Made by a program: the position numbers and the translations under genes. Shown here piece by piece: positions 46,821 through 59,175 of a stretch of DNA of 64,000 nucleotides (its first letter is position 1; every line of letters begins with the position of its first letter). The notes below the pieces were generated by a model, which saw nothing but the letters and a program-made list of their open reading frames with translations, ran no database searches and was not told the DNA's origin. The DNA comes from Amia ocellicauda (taxonomy: Eukaryota; Chordata; Actinopteri; Amiiformes; Amiidae): contig NC_089863.1 of the NCBI RefSeq assembly GCF_036373705.1, positions 6,547,357 through 6,611,356 on the forward strand. Direction: 5' to 3'.

Positions 46821-47559
46821 CATCTCAGCTTGTTGCATCGTCTTACAAGAGCTTATTCACACACCCAACAGAAAGAACTGCAGCAGAGTTAAGATCCATT
46901 TTTATTTTAGAAAAACAACTCATTCATGCAATTCATGTGAAATCTACAAATTCAGTAACAATTCAAATTAGAATACAAAAAATAATCAAATATAAACACT
47001 ATAAGAGTGATCAGTCACATTTTAACAACACTGTTAAAAAATGAAACCTAACAGTTAACAATCATTTACATCAGAACACAGTAAACTGGTAAATCTCAGT
47101 CAACAAGTCATCCTGAGTAAGGATGCTGCAAATAATAATAAAGTAACAATAACTGCATCAGTATTGCACTGTAGTAGTGTACTTAATGTGTGGTACAGAT
47201 TAGTGCCGTTCACTGCTGGAGAATGGAGTCAGATACAGAACTGTGTGAATTTCCAGACAAACACTGATGTCTAACTGCTGTGTCTGACAAAGATCTGCTC
47301 TGATCAGCTGCTTCACACTCCTGTCACTCAGCAGACTGAATGGACAGCTGACCAGTGTTTCTGATCAAAATTAAAGCATCTCTTATAATCTGCACACGAT
47401 TATGTGCTGTGCTGCACTGACTCATTATTGAACTTTCTAGCAGTCGCAGGTGTGTCAAAGGCAGCAGCTGTCTTCTGGTCATTCCTAAAAATGCTGACAA
47501 TCAGAGCTAATGAAAATGACTGTGGTAGTGACTATGTTGTGGTTTGACTTGGACTGCCT

Positions 47560-47697
47560 TTTTTGGGGTGTCAAATGGAGATGTAGTTGTCCAAAAATTA
47601 CTCCCACACCACGTTGTATTTTTCTGGTGATTTATCTGGAGAGTATAGGAGCTGGCTGACTGCTACAATACAATGATACACATAGCACTGACATATA
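47560..47697 (-). repeat. 3' flank of ZNF-D, first half
   Basis: Matches 25210-25330 beside ZNF-C (ACCACGTTG, GGAGAGTATAGGAGCTGGCT, ATGATACACATAGCAC). It is interrupted by a Tc1 element and resumes at 49269. Confidence 0.9.
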
Positions 47698-47699
47698 TA

Positions 47700-49268
47700 C
47701 AGTGAGGGGAAAAAAGTATTTGATCCCCTGCTGATTTTGTACGTTTACCCACTGACAAAGAAATGATCAGTCTATAATTTTAATGGTAGGTGTATTTTAA
47801 CAGTGAGAGACAGAATAACAACAAAAAAATCCAGAAAAACGCATTTCAAAAAAGTTATAAATTGATTTGCATGTTAATGGGGGAAATAAGTATTTGACCC
47901 CTTCGACTTAGTACTTGGTGGCAAAACCCTTGTTGGCAATCACAGAGGTCAGACGTTTCTTGTAGTTGGCCACCAGGTTTGCACACATCTCAGGAGGGAT
48001 TTTGTCCCACTCCTCTTTGCAGATCCTCTCCAAGTCATTAAGGTTTCGAGGCTGTTTGGCAACTCGAACCTTCAGCTCCCTCCACAGATTTTCTATGGGA
48101 TTAAGGTCTGGAGTCTCCAGGACCTTAATGTGCTTCTTCTTGAGCCACTCCTTTGTTGCCTTGGCTGTGTGTTTTGGGTCATTGTCATGCTGGAATACCC
48201 ATCCACGACCCATTTTCAATGCCCTGGCTGAGGGAAGGAGGTTCTCACCCAAGATTTGACGGTACATGGCCCCGTCCATCGACCCTTTGATGCGGTGCAG
48301 TTGTCCTGTCCCCTTAGCAGAAAAACACCCCCAAAGCATAATGTTTCCACCTCCATGTTTGACGGTGGGGATGGTGTTCTTGGGGTCATTCCTCCTCCTC
48401 CAAACACGGCGAGTTGAGTTGATGCCAAAGAGCTCGATTTTGGTCTCATCTGACCACAACACTTTCACCCAGTTCTCCTCTGAATCATTCAGATGTTCAT
48501 TGGCAAACCAGACGGGCCTGTACATGTGCTTTCTTGAGCAGGGGGACCTTGCGGGCGCTGCAGGATTTCAGTCCTTCACGGCGTAGTGTGTTACCAATTG
48601 TTTTCTTGGTGACTATGGTCCCAGCTGCCTTGAGATCATTAACAAGATCCTCCCGTGTAGTTCTGGGCTGATTCCTCACCGTTCTCATGATCATTGAAAC
48701 TCCACGAGGTGAGATCTTGCATGGAGCCCCAGACCGAGGGAGACTGACAGTTATTTTGCGTTTCTTCCATTTGCGAATAATCGCACCAACTGTTGTCACC
48801 TTCTCACCAAGCTGCTTGGCGATGGTCTTGTAGCCCATTCCAGCCTTGTGTAGGTCTACAATCTTGTCCCTGACATCCTTGGACAGCTCTTTGGTCTTGG
48901 CCATGGTGGAGAGTTTGGAATCTGATTGATTGCTTCTGTGGACAGGTGTCTTTTATACAGGCAACGAGCTGAGATTAAGAGCACTCCCTTTAAGAGAGTG
49001 CTCCTAAATCTCAGTTCGTTACCTGTATAAAAGATACCTGGGAGCTAGAAATCTTGCTGATTGATAGGGGATCAAATACTTATTTCCCTCATTAACATGC
49101 AAATCATTTATAACTTTTTTGAAATGTGTTTTTCTGGATTTTTTTGTTGTTATTCTGTCTCTCACTGTTAAAATACACCTACCATTAAAATTATAGACTG
49201 ATCATTTCTTTGTCAGTGGGCAAACGTACAAAATCAGCAGGGGATCAAATACTTTTTTCCCCTCACTG
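47700..49268 (-). mobile_element. Tc1-type element (DD34E family), 1,569 bp, near-complete but dead
   Basis: Inverted termini CAGTGAGGGGAAAAAAGTAT and ATACTTTTTTCCCCTCACTG, flanked by TA. The minus-strand transposase starts [20 protein letters not shown] at 48904. At about 48510 two bases are missing compared with the copy at 12.8 kb, which shifts the frame. The second part ([48 protein letters not shown]) is open to 47908. The stretch before PDLNPIE also lacks about four residues that Tc1 proteins have, so the D-to-E spacing is shortened. It is not functional. Confidence 0.95.
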
Positions 49269-49392
49269 TATAACTATTAACATAACTGTTTGTGTAATTT
49301 TAATGTACAAATCTAATCCAGTACAGATTATCTCTAGTATGAATGCACTGCTGAGATTTAAGGTTGCTTGTTTAACTGAAGCTCTTCTCACT
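49269..49392 (-). pseudogene. 3' flank and relic finger beyond the ZNF-D stop
   Basis: After the ZNF-D stop the minus strand still shows worn finger words (SEKSFS, SNLKSQQCIHT) and then the flank shared with ZNF-C (AGATTATCTCTAGTATGAA). Confidence 0.75.
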
Positions 49393-50696
49393 CTAGCAGT
49401 TGCTGTGCAGTTTCCTTCCTGTGTGAATGCACTGGTGACGTTTAAGGCCTGATGTCCATCTGAAGTTCTTCCCACACTGGGTGCAGCTATACGTTTTCTC
49501 CCCTGTGTGGATGTGCTGGTGATATTTAAGGCTTGCTGCCTGAGTGAAGCTCTTCCCGCACTGGGTGCAGAGGTAGGGTTTCTCTCCTGTGTGACTGCGC
49601 TGGTGAATTGTCAGATTTCTTGCATTACGGAAGCTCTTCCCACACTGGGTGCAGCTGTACGGTTTCTCCCCGGTGTGAATGCGCTGGTGATATTTAAGGT
49701 TTTCTGCCTGAGTGAAGCACTTCCCACACTGGGTGCAGCTGTACGGTTTCTCTCCTGTGTGAATGCGCTGGTGAGATTTAAGGCTTGATGAATGAGTGAA
49801 GCACTTATCACACTGGGTGCAGCTGTATGGTTTCTCTCCTGTGTGAATGCGCTGGTGAGATTTAAGGGTTTTTGCATTACGGAAGTTCTTCCCACACTGG
49901 GAACAGTTGTACGGTTTCTCCACGGTGTGAATGCACTGGTGAGATTTAAGGTGTGCTACCTGAGTGAAGCTCTTCCCACACTGGGTGCAGCTGTGCACTC
50001 TTTTCCTTGTAAGAATGCATTGGTGTTTTTTTAAGCTTCCATAATTCCTATACATTTTCTCACACTGGGGGCAGCGATGGAATCCCAGAGTTTTCCTAGT
50101 TGTGTTTGAGTGAGGAGAGTCAGAGCTGGAAGGTCCAGGACGCAGCTGTCTGCAGTGTGAAGATGGGCTCTCACCCCTCACTGCACTGCCACTGCCTCCA
50201 CTGAGCCCCGTCCTCAAGGCAACAGAGTCGCTGTCACACAGCCCATCTACTGGGGGCTGTGGTTCCAGTTTACAGAAGCCTCCTGTAATATTCTCTATTC
50301 TAAGATCACAGGGTTCATCTTTCAAATCTGCATGCATTTCCCACTCCAGTTTACTGTCTTCTGTTTTAATGTGAACAGACGCAACACTGGGTTCACACTG
50401 TGTACTGGTAGAGTCTGTTTCGGCACCAGCTGCACTGGGTCCACACTCAGATCCCAGTGCCCTGAGTCCCTGTGTTAAACCCACAGTCTGTGGTTCCGCC
50501 ATGTGGCCAGACTCCAGTCCACTGAGCTCCATTTCACCGTGTCTGCTCCTGTGCTGCTCAGACAGACTCTTGTTGTCTTCAGTAGCTGTGGGCTCTGTGT
50601 CCTGCCTCAGACTGGAGCCCCACTCCTGCTCACAGGGCTGCTGCTCAGTGGGAGCCCTTTCCCCAGAGTCAGGGAAGGTGGTGTCTTCTACAGCTC
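49393..50696 (-). CDS. ZNF-D exon 2: acidic linker plus 7 C2H2 zinc fingers
   Basis: It is open from the acceptor (last intron base 50697) to the stop at 49393. With exon 1 at 61.2 kb the phase fits (one base plus two), giving about 514 residues. Linker motifs IKTE and LKDEP and the segment [16 protein letters not shown] are as in ZNF-C. Seven intact fingers follow (helices [56 protein letters not shown]). One linker is TVEKPY instead of TGEKPY. Finger 3 has CDKCF in place of CGKCF. The protein ends shortly after the last finger with GRKLHSNC. Predicted role as for ZNF-C. A Tc1 element sits about 125 bp downstream of the stop, inside the likely 3' untranslated region. Confidence 0.9.
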
Positions 50697-50759
50697 CTGG
50701 AGGAGGACAAGACAGGAGAGCAGATCAGAATTAGGGCATCCCGGCAATTAATCACGGAA

Positions 50760-50945
50760 AATAAGTCACTGACATTTTAAACATTCACTTGCAAGTGACA
50801 TGAATAAAACCTCTAAGAGCCCTTCAGAGCTCTTAATAAAATCATACATAACAGATACAGTATGTATTCAATTAAGAAAATAAAACCCTGTCACTTACTG
50901 TCTGTTTTGATTTAGATCAAATACTTCTTAATTTCCTACAACATA
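50760..50945 (-). repeat. Shared intron segment beside ZNF-D, lacking L1
   Basis: GATACAGTATGTATTCAATT and AAGAAAATAAAACCC run directly into TGTCACTTACTGTCTG, whereas in ZNF-C an L1 lies between these words. This is an empty site for that L1. Confidence 0.85.
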
Positions 50946-52451
50946 CAACCCCAATTCTGAAAACGTTGGGACAGTATGGAAAATGCAAAAAAACATTTGA
51001 AAACTCAATTCACCCTGTACTATATTGAAAACACATTAACACATTATTAGATGTTTTACTTTGTGAATTTAATTTATTTTTGAAAATATGCACTCATTTC
51101 AAATCTGATAACTGCAACACACTCCCAAAAAGTTGGGACAGTCGACTGTTTACCACTGTGTAACATCACCTTTTCTTTTAATATCATGTATTAAGCGTTT
51201 GGGCACTGAAGACACCAGTTGGTTAAGTCTAGCAAGCGGAATTTTCCCCCTTCATCCATTATGCATTTCTTCAGCTGCGCAACTGTACGGATTCATAATG
51301 CACCACACATTCTCAATCGGAGACAGGTCAGGACTGCAGGCAGGCCATGCTAGCACCCACACTCTGCTTACACAACCATGCGCTTGTAATCCGGGCAGAA
51401 TGTGGTTTGACGTTGTCCTGCTGGGAAATGCAGGGACGTCCCTGGAAAAGATGACGTCTGGATGGCTGCATATGTTGCTCCAAAATGTGTACATATCTTT
51501 CTGCATTAATGGTACCTCACAGATGTGCAAGTTACCCATGCCATGGGCACTGACACACCCCCACCCCCATAACAGACGCTGGCTTTAGGACCTGACGCCG
51601 ATAACAGCTTGGATAGTCCTTTTCTTCTTTCGCCCGCAGAACATGACAGCTGTTTTGTCCAAAAACTATTTGAAATGTTGACTCGTCGGACCACAAAACA
51701 CGATTCCACTGTGCTACTGCCCATCTCAGACTAAACCGATCCCAGAGAAGTCAGCGGTGCTTTTGGACAGTGTTGATATATGGCTTCTGCTTTGCATAGT
51801 AAAGCCTTAACTTGCATCTGTGGAAAGAGAGGCGAATGGTGTTGACAGACAAAGGATTACCAAAGTATTCCCGAGCCCATGTCAGGATATCCATTACAGA
51901 TTCATGACGGTTTTTTAAGACAGTGACGTCTGAGGGATCGGAGATCATGCGCATTCAGAAGTGGTTTCGGACTTGCCCTTTACCCAACAAGATTTGTCCG
52001 GATTCCTTGAATCTTTTAATTATATTGTGCACTGCAGAAGGCGAAATGTCCAAAATCCTAACGATTTGTCTTTGGGGAATGTTGTTCTCAAAGCGTTGGA
52101 TAATTCGCAGACGCATCTGTTGGCAGATTGGTGAGCCTCAATCCATCCTTGCTCTTGAAGGACTAGGCCTTTTTTGGAGGCTCCTGTTTCACATCAACTT
52201 TTATTTTAACTTGTCACATCGCTATTAGTCCTAAATTGCCCGTCCCACCTTTTCTGGAACATGTTGCATGCATCAATTTCAAAATAAACATTTACCTTCA
52301 AAAAACTATGCAGTTGATTAGGTAAAACATCAAATACCTTGTCTTTATACATTTTTTGTTTAAATACAAGTCAAAGAACATTTACAAATCACTCCTCTTT
52401 GTTTTTATTAGCATTTTCCATACAGTCCCAACTTTTTCAGAATTGGGGTTG
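50946..52451 (-). mobile_element. Third Tc1-type family, 1,506 bp, decayed
   Basis: Termini CAACCCCAATTCTGAAAACG and (rc) CAACCCCAATTCTGAAAAAG, flanked by TA. The minus-strand transposase is in pieces: a helix-turn-helix region at about 52130-51950, the block DPSDVTVLKNRHESVMDILT at about 51935, YYAKQKPYINTVQK at about 51790, and WPACSPDLSPIENVW at about 51330 carrying the third catalytic residue. Frames change several times. Confidence 0.9.
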
Positions 52452-52520
52452 TAAATAAAACCCCAATAGACCTATTAATAAATCATACATAACAGATACA
52501 GTATGTATGCAATTAAGAAA
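52452..52520 (-). repeat. Second copy of the shared intron segment in ZNF-D
   Basis: AATAAATCATACATAACAGA and CAGTATGTATGCAATTAAG repeat the words of 50830-50885. Here they run into L1 sequence at AAAATCCGGACATCC, as at 27857 beside ZNF-C. Confidence 0.8.
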
Positions 52521-53880
52521 ATAAAATCCGGACATCCTGTGACCATCCCATGTCCATGTCGATGGAAGATCACAAAAAAGCTGATCATCAATGCAATACT
52601 CGCATTGACACAATGCAAGACAAGTTGGCGGATATTCAGGACAGAAACCATTGATGCAACTTGAGGTTAGTTGGGCTAACGGAGGGAGTGGAGGGCAATG
52701 AACCCGTTCGTTTTCTTCAACAACTAATCCCTCGTTGGTTCCCAGATCTGCAACTAAAAGGCTCCCTTATTGGAGCTGAGCAGAGCACACAGACCCTATT
52801 CCGATGCTCCATAGAGACCAGCCATCCATGCACTTTGATTATACAGTGCCTCTGTTACACTGACAGAGAGCACAGCCTTCAAGCTGGTTGCAAATCAAAT
52901 GCAGTTATTGTCCAAGTCGGAAATTAGCCATCTATGTGGATTACTCTGCTGTCACTGCTGTGAAGAGAAAGGCGTTTGGACCGGTCAGGGCAAGGCTCTG
53001 CCCCCACAGAGAAGAACATTGCCTGGTGTCTCCTGTTGTTCTGAAAGTTAACAACGGCAGGACCCGGCTCTGACAATTATGCATATTATATTGGCTTATT
53101 GGCTTATATTGGATTTCAATCAGCTATTTATTAAAGTGTTGGATACATCATACTCTTCACCCACACGATCTCCCAAATTACCCAATTTTTTTAAGGAGTT
53201 TACCTCCGATTTATGTATTTGCGACCCCTGGCACGTTCAGCACCCCTGACAGAGATTATATATATTTTAAGGAAGACATAAAACATATAGCAGAATTGAC
53301 ATTATATTAGGATCTTGCAACATGTTACACTACTGACAGTCAACATACATTTTAAAACAGGCTGAACAATTTTCTTCTATAGATGCAATCAAAGTCAAAA
53401 CAGAAATGGTGGTTTCACAACCAGAGCAAGTTAACCAAATAATTCTACTATCAACTGTATTCACCAGAGTAGATGTCAGTATTGCTTAAAAACTCTAGAT
53501 TCAGTATTGTATATCAGTACCAGTATATCAGTATTTTTTAAATCCTCTAGAATTACCCTCACTGTCTCCTGAACAAGCTTCAATGCTAGATATGCCTCTT
53601 ACACTACAGGAGCTTGAGGTAACAGGTTGGCTGTATCCTTCTAAATTCCCTTAAATTTTTCAATAGAAATTGGCTCCTTTCACAGAGACTGCATTAATCT
53701 CTCTTCTTTTAAAGAAGAGGGAGGATCCCTTAGAATGTTCCAGCTCTCGCCCCGTCCCTTTTAAATGCAGATATAAATGTATATGGCAAATGTTTAGTCC
53801 GAAGGCTGGAATCATGCATTGACTCTCTGATCCAGCATGATCAGACTCTGATGAACAAGATGTTCTAAATGTCTAAATGA
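52516..53880 (+). mobile_element. L1-like LINE, paralogous to the one at 27.9 kb
   Basis: ORF1 is better preserved here: VRLVGLTEGVEGNEPVRFLQ, LIPRWFPDLQLKGS and IIQCLCYTDREHS (about 52660-52880), the RNA-binding region of L1 ORF1 proteins. A C-terminal SPVVLKVNNGRTRL follows at about 53028-53070. The endonuclease start is worn. Patches of reverse transcriptase occur at about 53560-53870 (TLQELEVTGWLYPSK; SMIRL-type words). The element stops where the CR1-like LINE begins. Confidence 0.8.
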
Positions 53881-53884
53881 GTAT

Positions 53885-55320
53885 TTCAGACCCTAAGGGA
53901 GATCAAGATAAATGAGGAGGAGGTACTAAACGGACTAGCAGAATTAAAAAAAAAAAAAAAAAAAAAAAAATCACCTCGGCCAGATTTATAGGAAATTTAT
54001 AGGCCACTAAGTGGGGACAAAACTGAGCCAGGAAATTACAGACCAATCAGTCTCACCTGCATCACTTGTAAAATCTTGGAAAAAATGATTAGACAGAAAA
54101 TAGAGGAGCATCTTAATGAAAACCATATTCTTGGAGATAGTCAACATGGGTTTAGACGAGGCAGATCATGTCTTTTTAACTTGCAAACGCAGCTATAGAT
54201 CATGTGAAAGCATATGATATGATATACTTAGATTTTTAGAAAGCTTTTGATAATGTTCCACACCAAAGACTGATCCTCAAATTGGAAGCCGCAGGCATTC
54301 AGGGTAATGCAAGTAGATGGATTATGAACTGGGGTGTCGATTAGAGTCGCCGCTTGAGGTTGTTAGTGGAGTTCCACAGGGATCAGTACTAGGGCCTTTG
54401 CTTTTTCTAATCTATATTAATGATCTGGACTCTGGGATAGTTAGCAAACTTGTCAAATTTGCAGATGATACTAAAATAGGTGGCTCAGCAGATAATCTCG
54501 GCAGCACAGACTATTCAGAGGGACTTAGATAATATTCAGTTGTGGGCCGACACCTGGCAGATGAAATTCAATGTGGACAAGTGCAAGGTATTACATGCAG
54601 GTAACAAAAATGTCCACTATAATTACACTATGGGAGGTACAGATCTAGATGAAGTAACGCATGAGAAAGACCTAGGAGTCTATGTGGACAAGCAATGTGG
54701 GGAAGCAATAAAAAAGGCAAACAGGATGTTAGGGTATATTGTCAAAAGTGTAGAATTGAGAACAAGGGCAGTGATGTTCAGACTGTACAATGCACTAGTT
54801 AGAGCTCATCTGGATACTGTGGACAGTTCTGGGCTCCACACTTCAAGAAAGATATCGCTGCTCTAGAGGCAGTTCAGAGGAGAGCAACCAGACTTATTCC
54901 AGGTCTGAAGGGAAAGTCCTACTGAGAGACTGAGGACCTGAACCTTTTCACCCTGGAACAGAGGAGACTACGTGGGGACTTGATGCAAGTCTTCAAAATC
55001 ATGAAAGGCATCGACCACATCAAACAAGAGGAGCTTTTCCAGATCAGTAGGCGCACACACGCACCCGGGACACAAATGGAAATTGGGCTTCAAGGCATTC
55101 AAGACAGAAAACAGGAGACACTTCTTTACACAGAGAGTTGTGACAATCTGTAACAAACTCCCCAGTGATGTGGTTGAAGCTGAAAATGTGGGAACATTTA
55201 AAATCAGACTGGATAGGATCCTTGGATCAATCAGTTATTAATGGACACCAAACGAGCATGATGGGTCGAATGGCCTCCTCTCGTTTGTAAACTTTCTTAT
55301 GTTCTTATGTTCTTTACCGT
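53885..55320 (+). mobile_element. CR1-like LINE, longest copy in the window
   Basis: ORF2 pieces in order: EIKINEEEVLNGLAEL, an A25 run at 53946-53970, PGNYRPISLTCITCKILEKM, SQHGFRRGRSCLF, a frame-broken DFxKAFD region, [20 protein letters not shown] and [13 protein letters not shown] (54360-54500, catalytic FADD), IQLWADTWQMKFNVDKCKVL, and HEKDLGVYVDKQCGEAIKKA. It ends with GGCCTCCTCTCGTTTGTAAA and the short tail repeat TTATGTTCTTATGTTCTT. Frameshifts and stops inactivate it. It is inserted into the L1 at 52.5 kb. Confidence 0.92.
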
Positions 55321-55379
55321 CCAGGATGTAGAACCTCACTTACTGTACTTGCCTGTTTAAATTGTAAATTGGAATTTGT

Positions 55380-55514
55380 AAAATGTATTCACTTGAATTG
55401 CTATGTTTTAGTTTAATTGAATTTGTAATTATTGATGCCTTTTACTTAATTGTATTTATGCACTTTGTTTTACACTGATGTTGTATGTCGCCCTGGATAA
55501 GCGGCCCTGCATAC
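55380..55514 (+). repeat. L2-type tail next to a gypsy LTR
   Basis: GTATGTCGCCCTGGATAAGC and the preceding AT-rich words (ATTTGTAATTATTGATGCC, TATTTATGCACTTTG) recur at about 62400-62560. This is the family tail seen also at 18.2 kb. Confidence 0.65.
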
Positions 55515-58500
55515 TGTTGTGTCTACTGTATAATTGTACATTGTTCTTCTACCATATTCATTATGTTCCCCTGCTGAGTTCTACATTCCACCCGATAGGT
55601 GGCAGTATACCTTATACAATATACATAATCATATACTGTACTCTCGTGGGACAGATACAATACAGATGTTAAAGAAGACAAAAGTGCTGCCATATTTAAC
55701 TGGTTCTGAGATGAAAGGAAAGTGAAATGCAATCCGCTATTTACATCAGTCACTACAAATTGCCAACGAGTATAACTCACCTACTGTTCTACAGATTTAT
55801 ATAAATATTTTGAAGATGGCTTTTAATGTACCTTGTCCTGCACCGTTCCTGCCATGCCCCAGGACTCATGGAATACATTTCCAAACGTGGTTGCGAATGT
55901 TTGACAATTATCTCCTTGTCATTGCTGCTTCATTGGCCGGAGGCTAGAAAGAGAGCACTACTTCTTCATTGCCTTGAAACTGAGGGTCTGTGGATTTTCT
56001 ACTCTCTACCAAATACAGGTGATACCTATAATTCTGCTGTAGCTGCACTGAAAGCCCACTTTATGCCAATGACTAACGTCATAGTGGAGCGCCATTCATT
56101 CAGAAAACATGAGACTGTAATTCAGTACATAACTGCTTTGCAAGAATTAGCATCTACATGTGACTTTCGTACAAGAAGTGATGAAATGCTACGAGATCAT
56201 TAATCGAGCATATGACAAGTCCACGCATAAGAGAGACAGTTATTTGAGACTAATCTTACGCTAAACAAAGCAATTACTATTGCTATACAGATCAAATCCG
56301 CTGCTGCACAAGCAAAATCGATGAGCAGTAATAAGGCTCGTTTACGGTACATGCAGCACAAAAGCAACCAAGAGGGTTACGGCACCGGCATAAATCAGCG
56401 CCCCGCCGATCTGCTAATACTAATCCAGCGTCACAGGCACCTCGCACATGTTACCGATGTGGATCTGATGGTCACCTAGCAAATGCTCAGTCACGCCCTG
56501 CTTTCAAAACTATGTGCCGAAACTGCAATAAAAAGGGGCATTTCCCCTGAGTGTGTCATTCTGCTCCCACCCACCCCGTATGAGAGGTTGAGGTTCCAGA
56601 ACTTACAGTCTTATACATGCAAGAGCCCGCTCATATGGCATTAAAATTATGTGCACTGTGACAATTAAATCTTCGGATAACCCTGCTCAGGACATAGATC
56701 TCGTAGTGGACACAGGGTCTTCAATGTCCAGAGGTGCTGCCACTGCTTCCGCAACGTTCTTTATTGTTGAAACTGGTACTCCATTACTGGGTATGGACCT
56801 GGTAACTGATTTAAGTCCCACATTGTGGGAAATGCTGTTCTGCCTCCTCTGAGCGAAAGCGCTCCCACTGCCCCTGTAATGCAATTGTCTCAATTTGTCT
56901 CATCAGCTGCGCTAAAAACGTTGTGCATAAGGTTAAAATCTCCGACATTGTTTTCCCTGTTTGTCAAAAGCTATGCCGATTGCCATTGTCTGTGAGAGGT
57001 GCGGCAACAGATTAACTGAATTGATTACTGGCCGCTGGCGTGATCGAGAGAATTGACGCCTCTGTCTGGGTCTCTCTGATCGTAGTCACGCAGAAAAAAA
57101 TCAGGTGGCATTCGTACGTGTGTCGATCTCTGGGAGCCAAATAAAGCTGTCATCATGGACTGCTATCCGCTCCCACACATGGATATCTACACTTAAGGGG
57201 GCACAAGTGTTCTCCACCATTGACCTGGCAAGCGCCTATCATCAAGTGCCTTTACACGAGGACAGCCGGGACCTGATCGCATTTATTACGCATGACGGTC
57301 TTTTTCGTTACCGCCGTGTTCCGTATGGCTTGGCCTCAGAACCTTCTGCATGAAAATGATGGCAACAATCCTACACGGACTACCAGGTGTGCAAAATTAC
57401 CTGGATGACATAATTTATGGTGCGGATGTTACTGAACATGACCACAATCTAAAATCACTGCCACTGCCTAAAAGAAGCAGGTCTACTCCTGAAGGAGGAT
57501 AAGTGCTGCTTCAATTGTTCAAGTATCCACTTTCTCGGTCATGTTGTTTCTGCAAATAGAATCCTGCCTGATATGCCCCAGTGCCTACAGATGCTGCTGT
57601 CCTACATTCGTTTTTGGGCTTACTCTCCTGGTACTCAAAATTTGTCTCTAACTTTGCAGTCAGAGCCAATGCGAGCATGCATTAGACAAGAAAAGGACTT
57701 TAAATGGACATGAGGCACAGAAAGTTTTGTCAGTAGTGCTGCCCTTACTCCTTTTGACCCAGCCCTACCTACACTTGTGTCTACAGACGCTTCTGATCAT
57801 GGATTAGGTGCTGTGCTTACCCAGGTTCACCCGGATGGCACAGAATGCACGGTGGCATTTGCATCCAGAACGCTCACTGCTGTGGAGCGCAAATACGCTA
57901 CAGTGGAAAAAAATGCACTAGGTTGTGTATGGGCAGTAGAAAGGTGGCGTACATACCTGTGGGGCCGTCGTTTCACCTTGCGTACGGATCACCAGGCTCT
58001 GCTAACCACAAACTGCTTAGGTCGCGCTGGAATGCTTTTATGTGGTCTACAGCCCGGGTTCTGAAAACTATACCGCTGACTGCCTCTCCTGTCTTCATCT
58101 GCCTGTTCCTGATGACCATCCACTTGATGTCGAACCTGAACTTGTAGCGCACATCAGGGCTGCTCTCCCTGCACTGTCCAGCGCTGACTTCGAGACCGCT
58201 TCATCTTCCTGCAAAGACGTTGCTTTCTCTGCTAACGTTATGACTAGAGATGTCACTTCGTTCCTTTTGACTGTCTTCAGTAGACTGGGGAATCCTGAGG
58301 CATTGGTCATGGACAACGGCCTTCAGTTTACTTCCGCTGACTTTGCTGCTTTCTTAGCCGAACGAAACGTTAAACATAACCGAGTCTCAGTCTACCACCC
58401 AGCCGCAAACGGCGCCATCAAGCTCTTCAATAGTGTGCTGAAACAAAATGTTCAAAATGTCTCTGGGTAACTCTCTGCCTTGGAAATCTGTTCTCACTGA

Positions 58501-59175
58501 ATTCCTGTAAAAACTACCGCACTACGCCGCACTCAGCCACTGGTGTTTCACCCTTCCAGTTGCTACACGGATGTCAAATGCGCACTAAACTCAACACGGT
58601 CCCTCCTCTTGTTGCAAACCCGGCTTCAGACATGCAGGTGCACAGCAGAATTGAACGGCGACAAAAAATGAAAGCCTACACTGATGCCAGATGTGGGGCT
58701 TGCCCTCCTTCATTCCAAGAGGGAGAGTGCGTGTAAAAACAACTTTCCATGTGCCTAAAGGACACCCCAAATTTGGCACACCCATTGAAATTAAAAAGAA
58801 AATTGGACAGAGCACATACATGCTAGAGGATGGCCGCAAGTAGAATGCACTCCACCTCACCGCCTGCCCATTTCCTGCCGCAAACACAGAGGACACTGCT
58901 ACAATGACTCCGCCTGATCCTCCATCCTGTCCCAGAACCCCACGGATCAGACGAAAACCTGCCTGGTTACAGGACTATGTGACTGCTAAAATCGTAGCAC
59001 GACTCTTAAATGAGCTGTACTTGTTCCCAAAAATGTAAATAGTATTTGATGTTACAATCTCTGTTACATTGTAATTCCTGCTTTCTTTATAGATTTACAT
59101 TCAAAGAATACCATTAAGGTTCTAGGTGGTTTCTTTTACAAAATATGAAATGTGTCTACTGTTTAATTAGGCTTC
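55515..59175 (+). mobile_element. Ty3/gypsy retrotransposon, near-complete layout, inactivated
   Basis: The 5' LTR (55515-55757; starts TGTTGTGTCTACTG) is followed by TTGCCAACGAG as primer-binding candidate. Gag pieces follow (MEYISKRGC, ALLLHCLETEGLWIFYSLP), then two CCHC knuckles (CYRCGSDGHLA, CRNCNKKGHFP; about 56447-56550). The protease motif VVDTGSS is at about 56704-56724. The reverse transcriptase is at about 57105-57430 (TIDLASAYHQVPLHEDSRDL; YLDDIIYG). RNase H is the best-kept part (STDASDHGLGAVLTQ, TVEKNALGCVWAVERW; 57777-58020). Integrase is at about 58250-58470 (MDNGLQFTSADFAAFLAERN). The 3' LTR is reduced to its first bases near 59151. Several stops and deletions. Confidence 0.9.
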
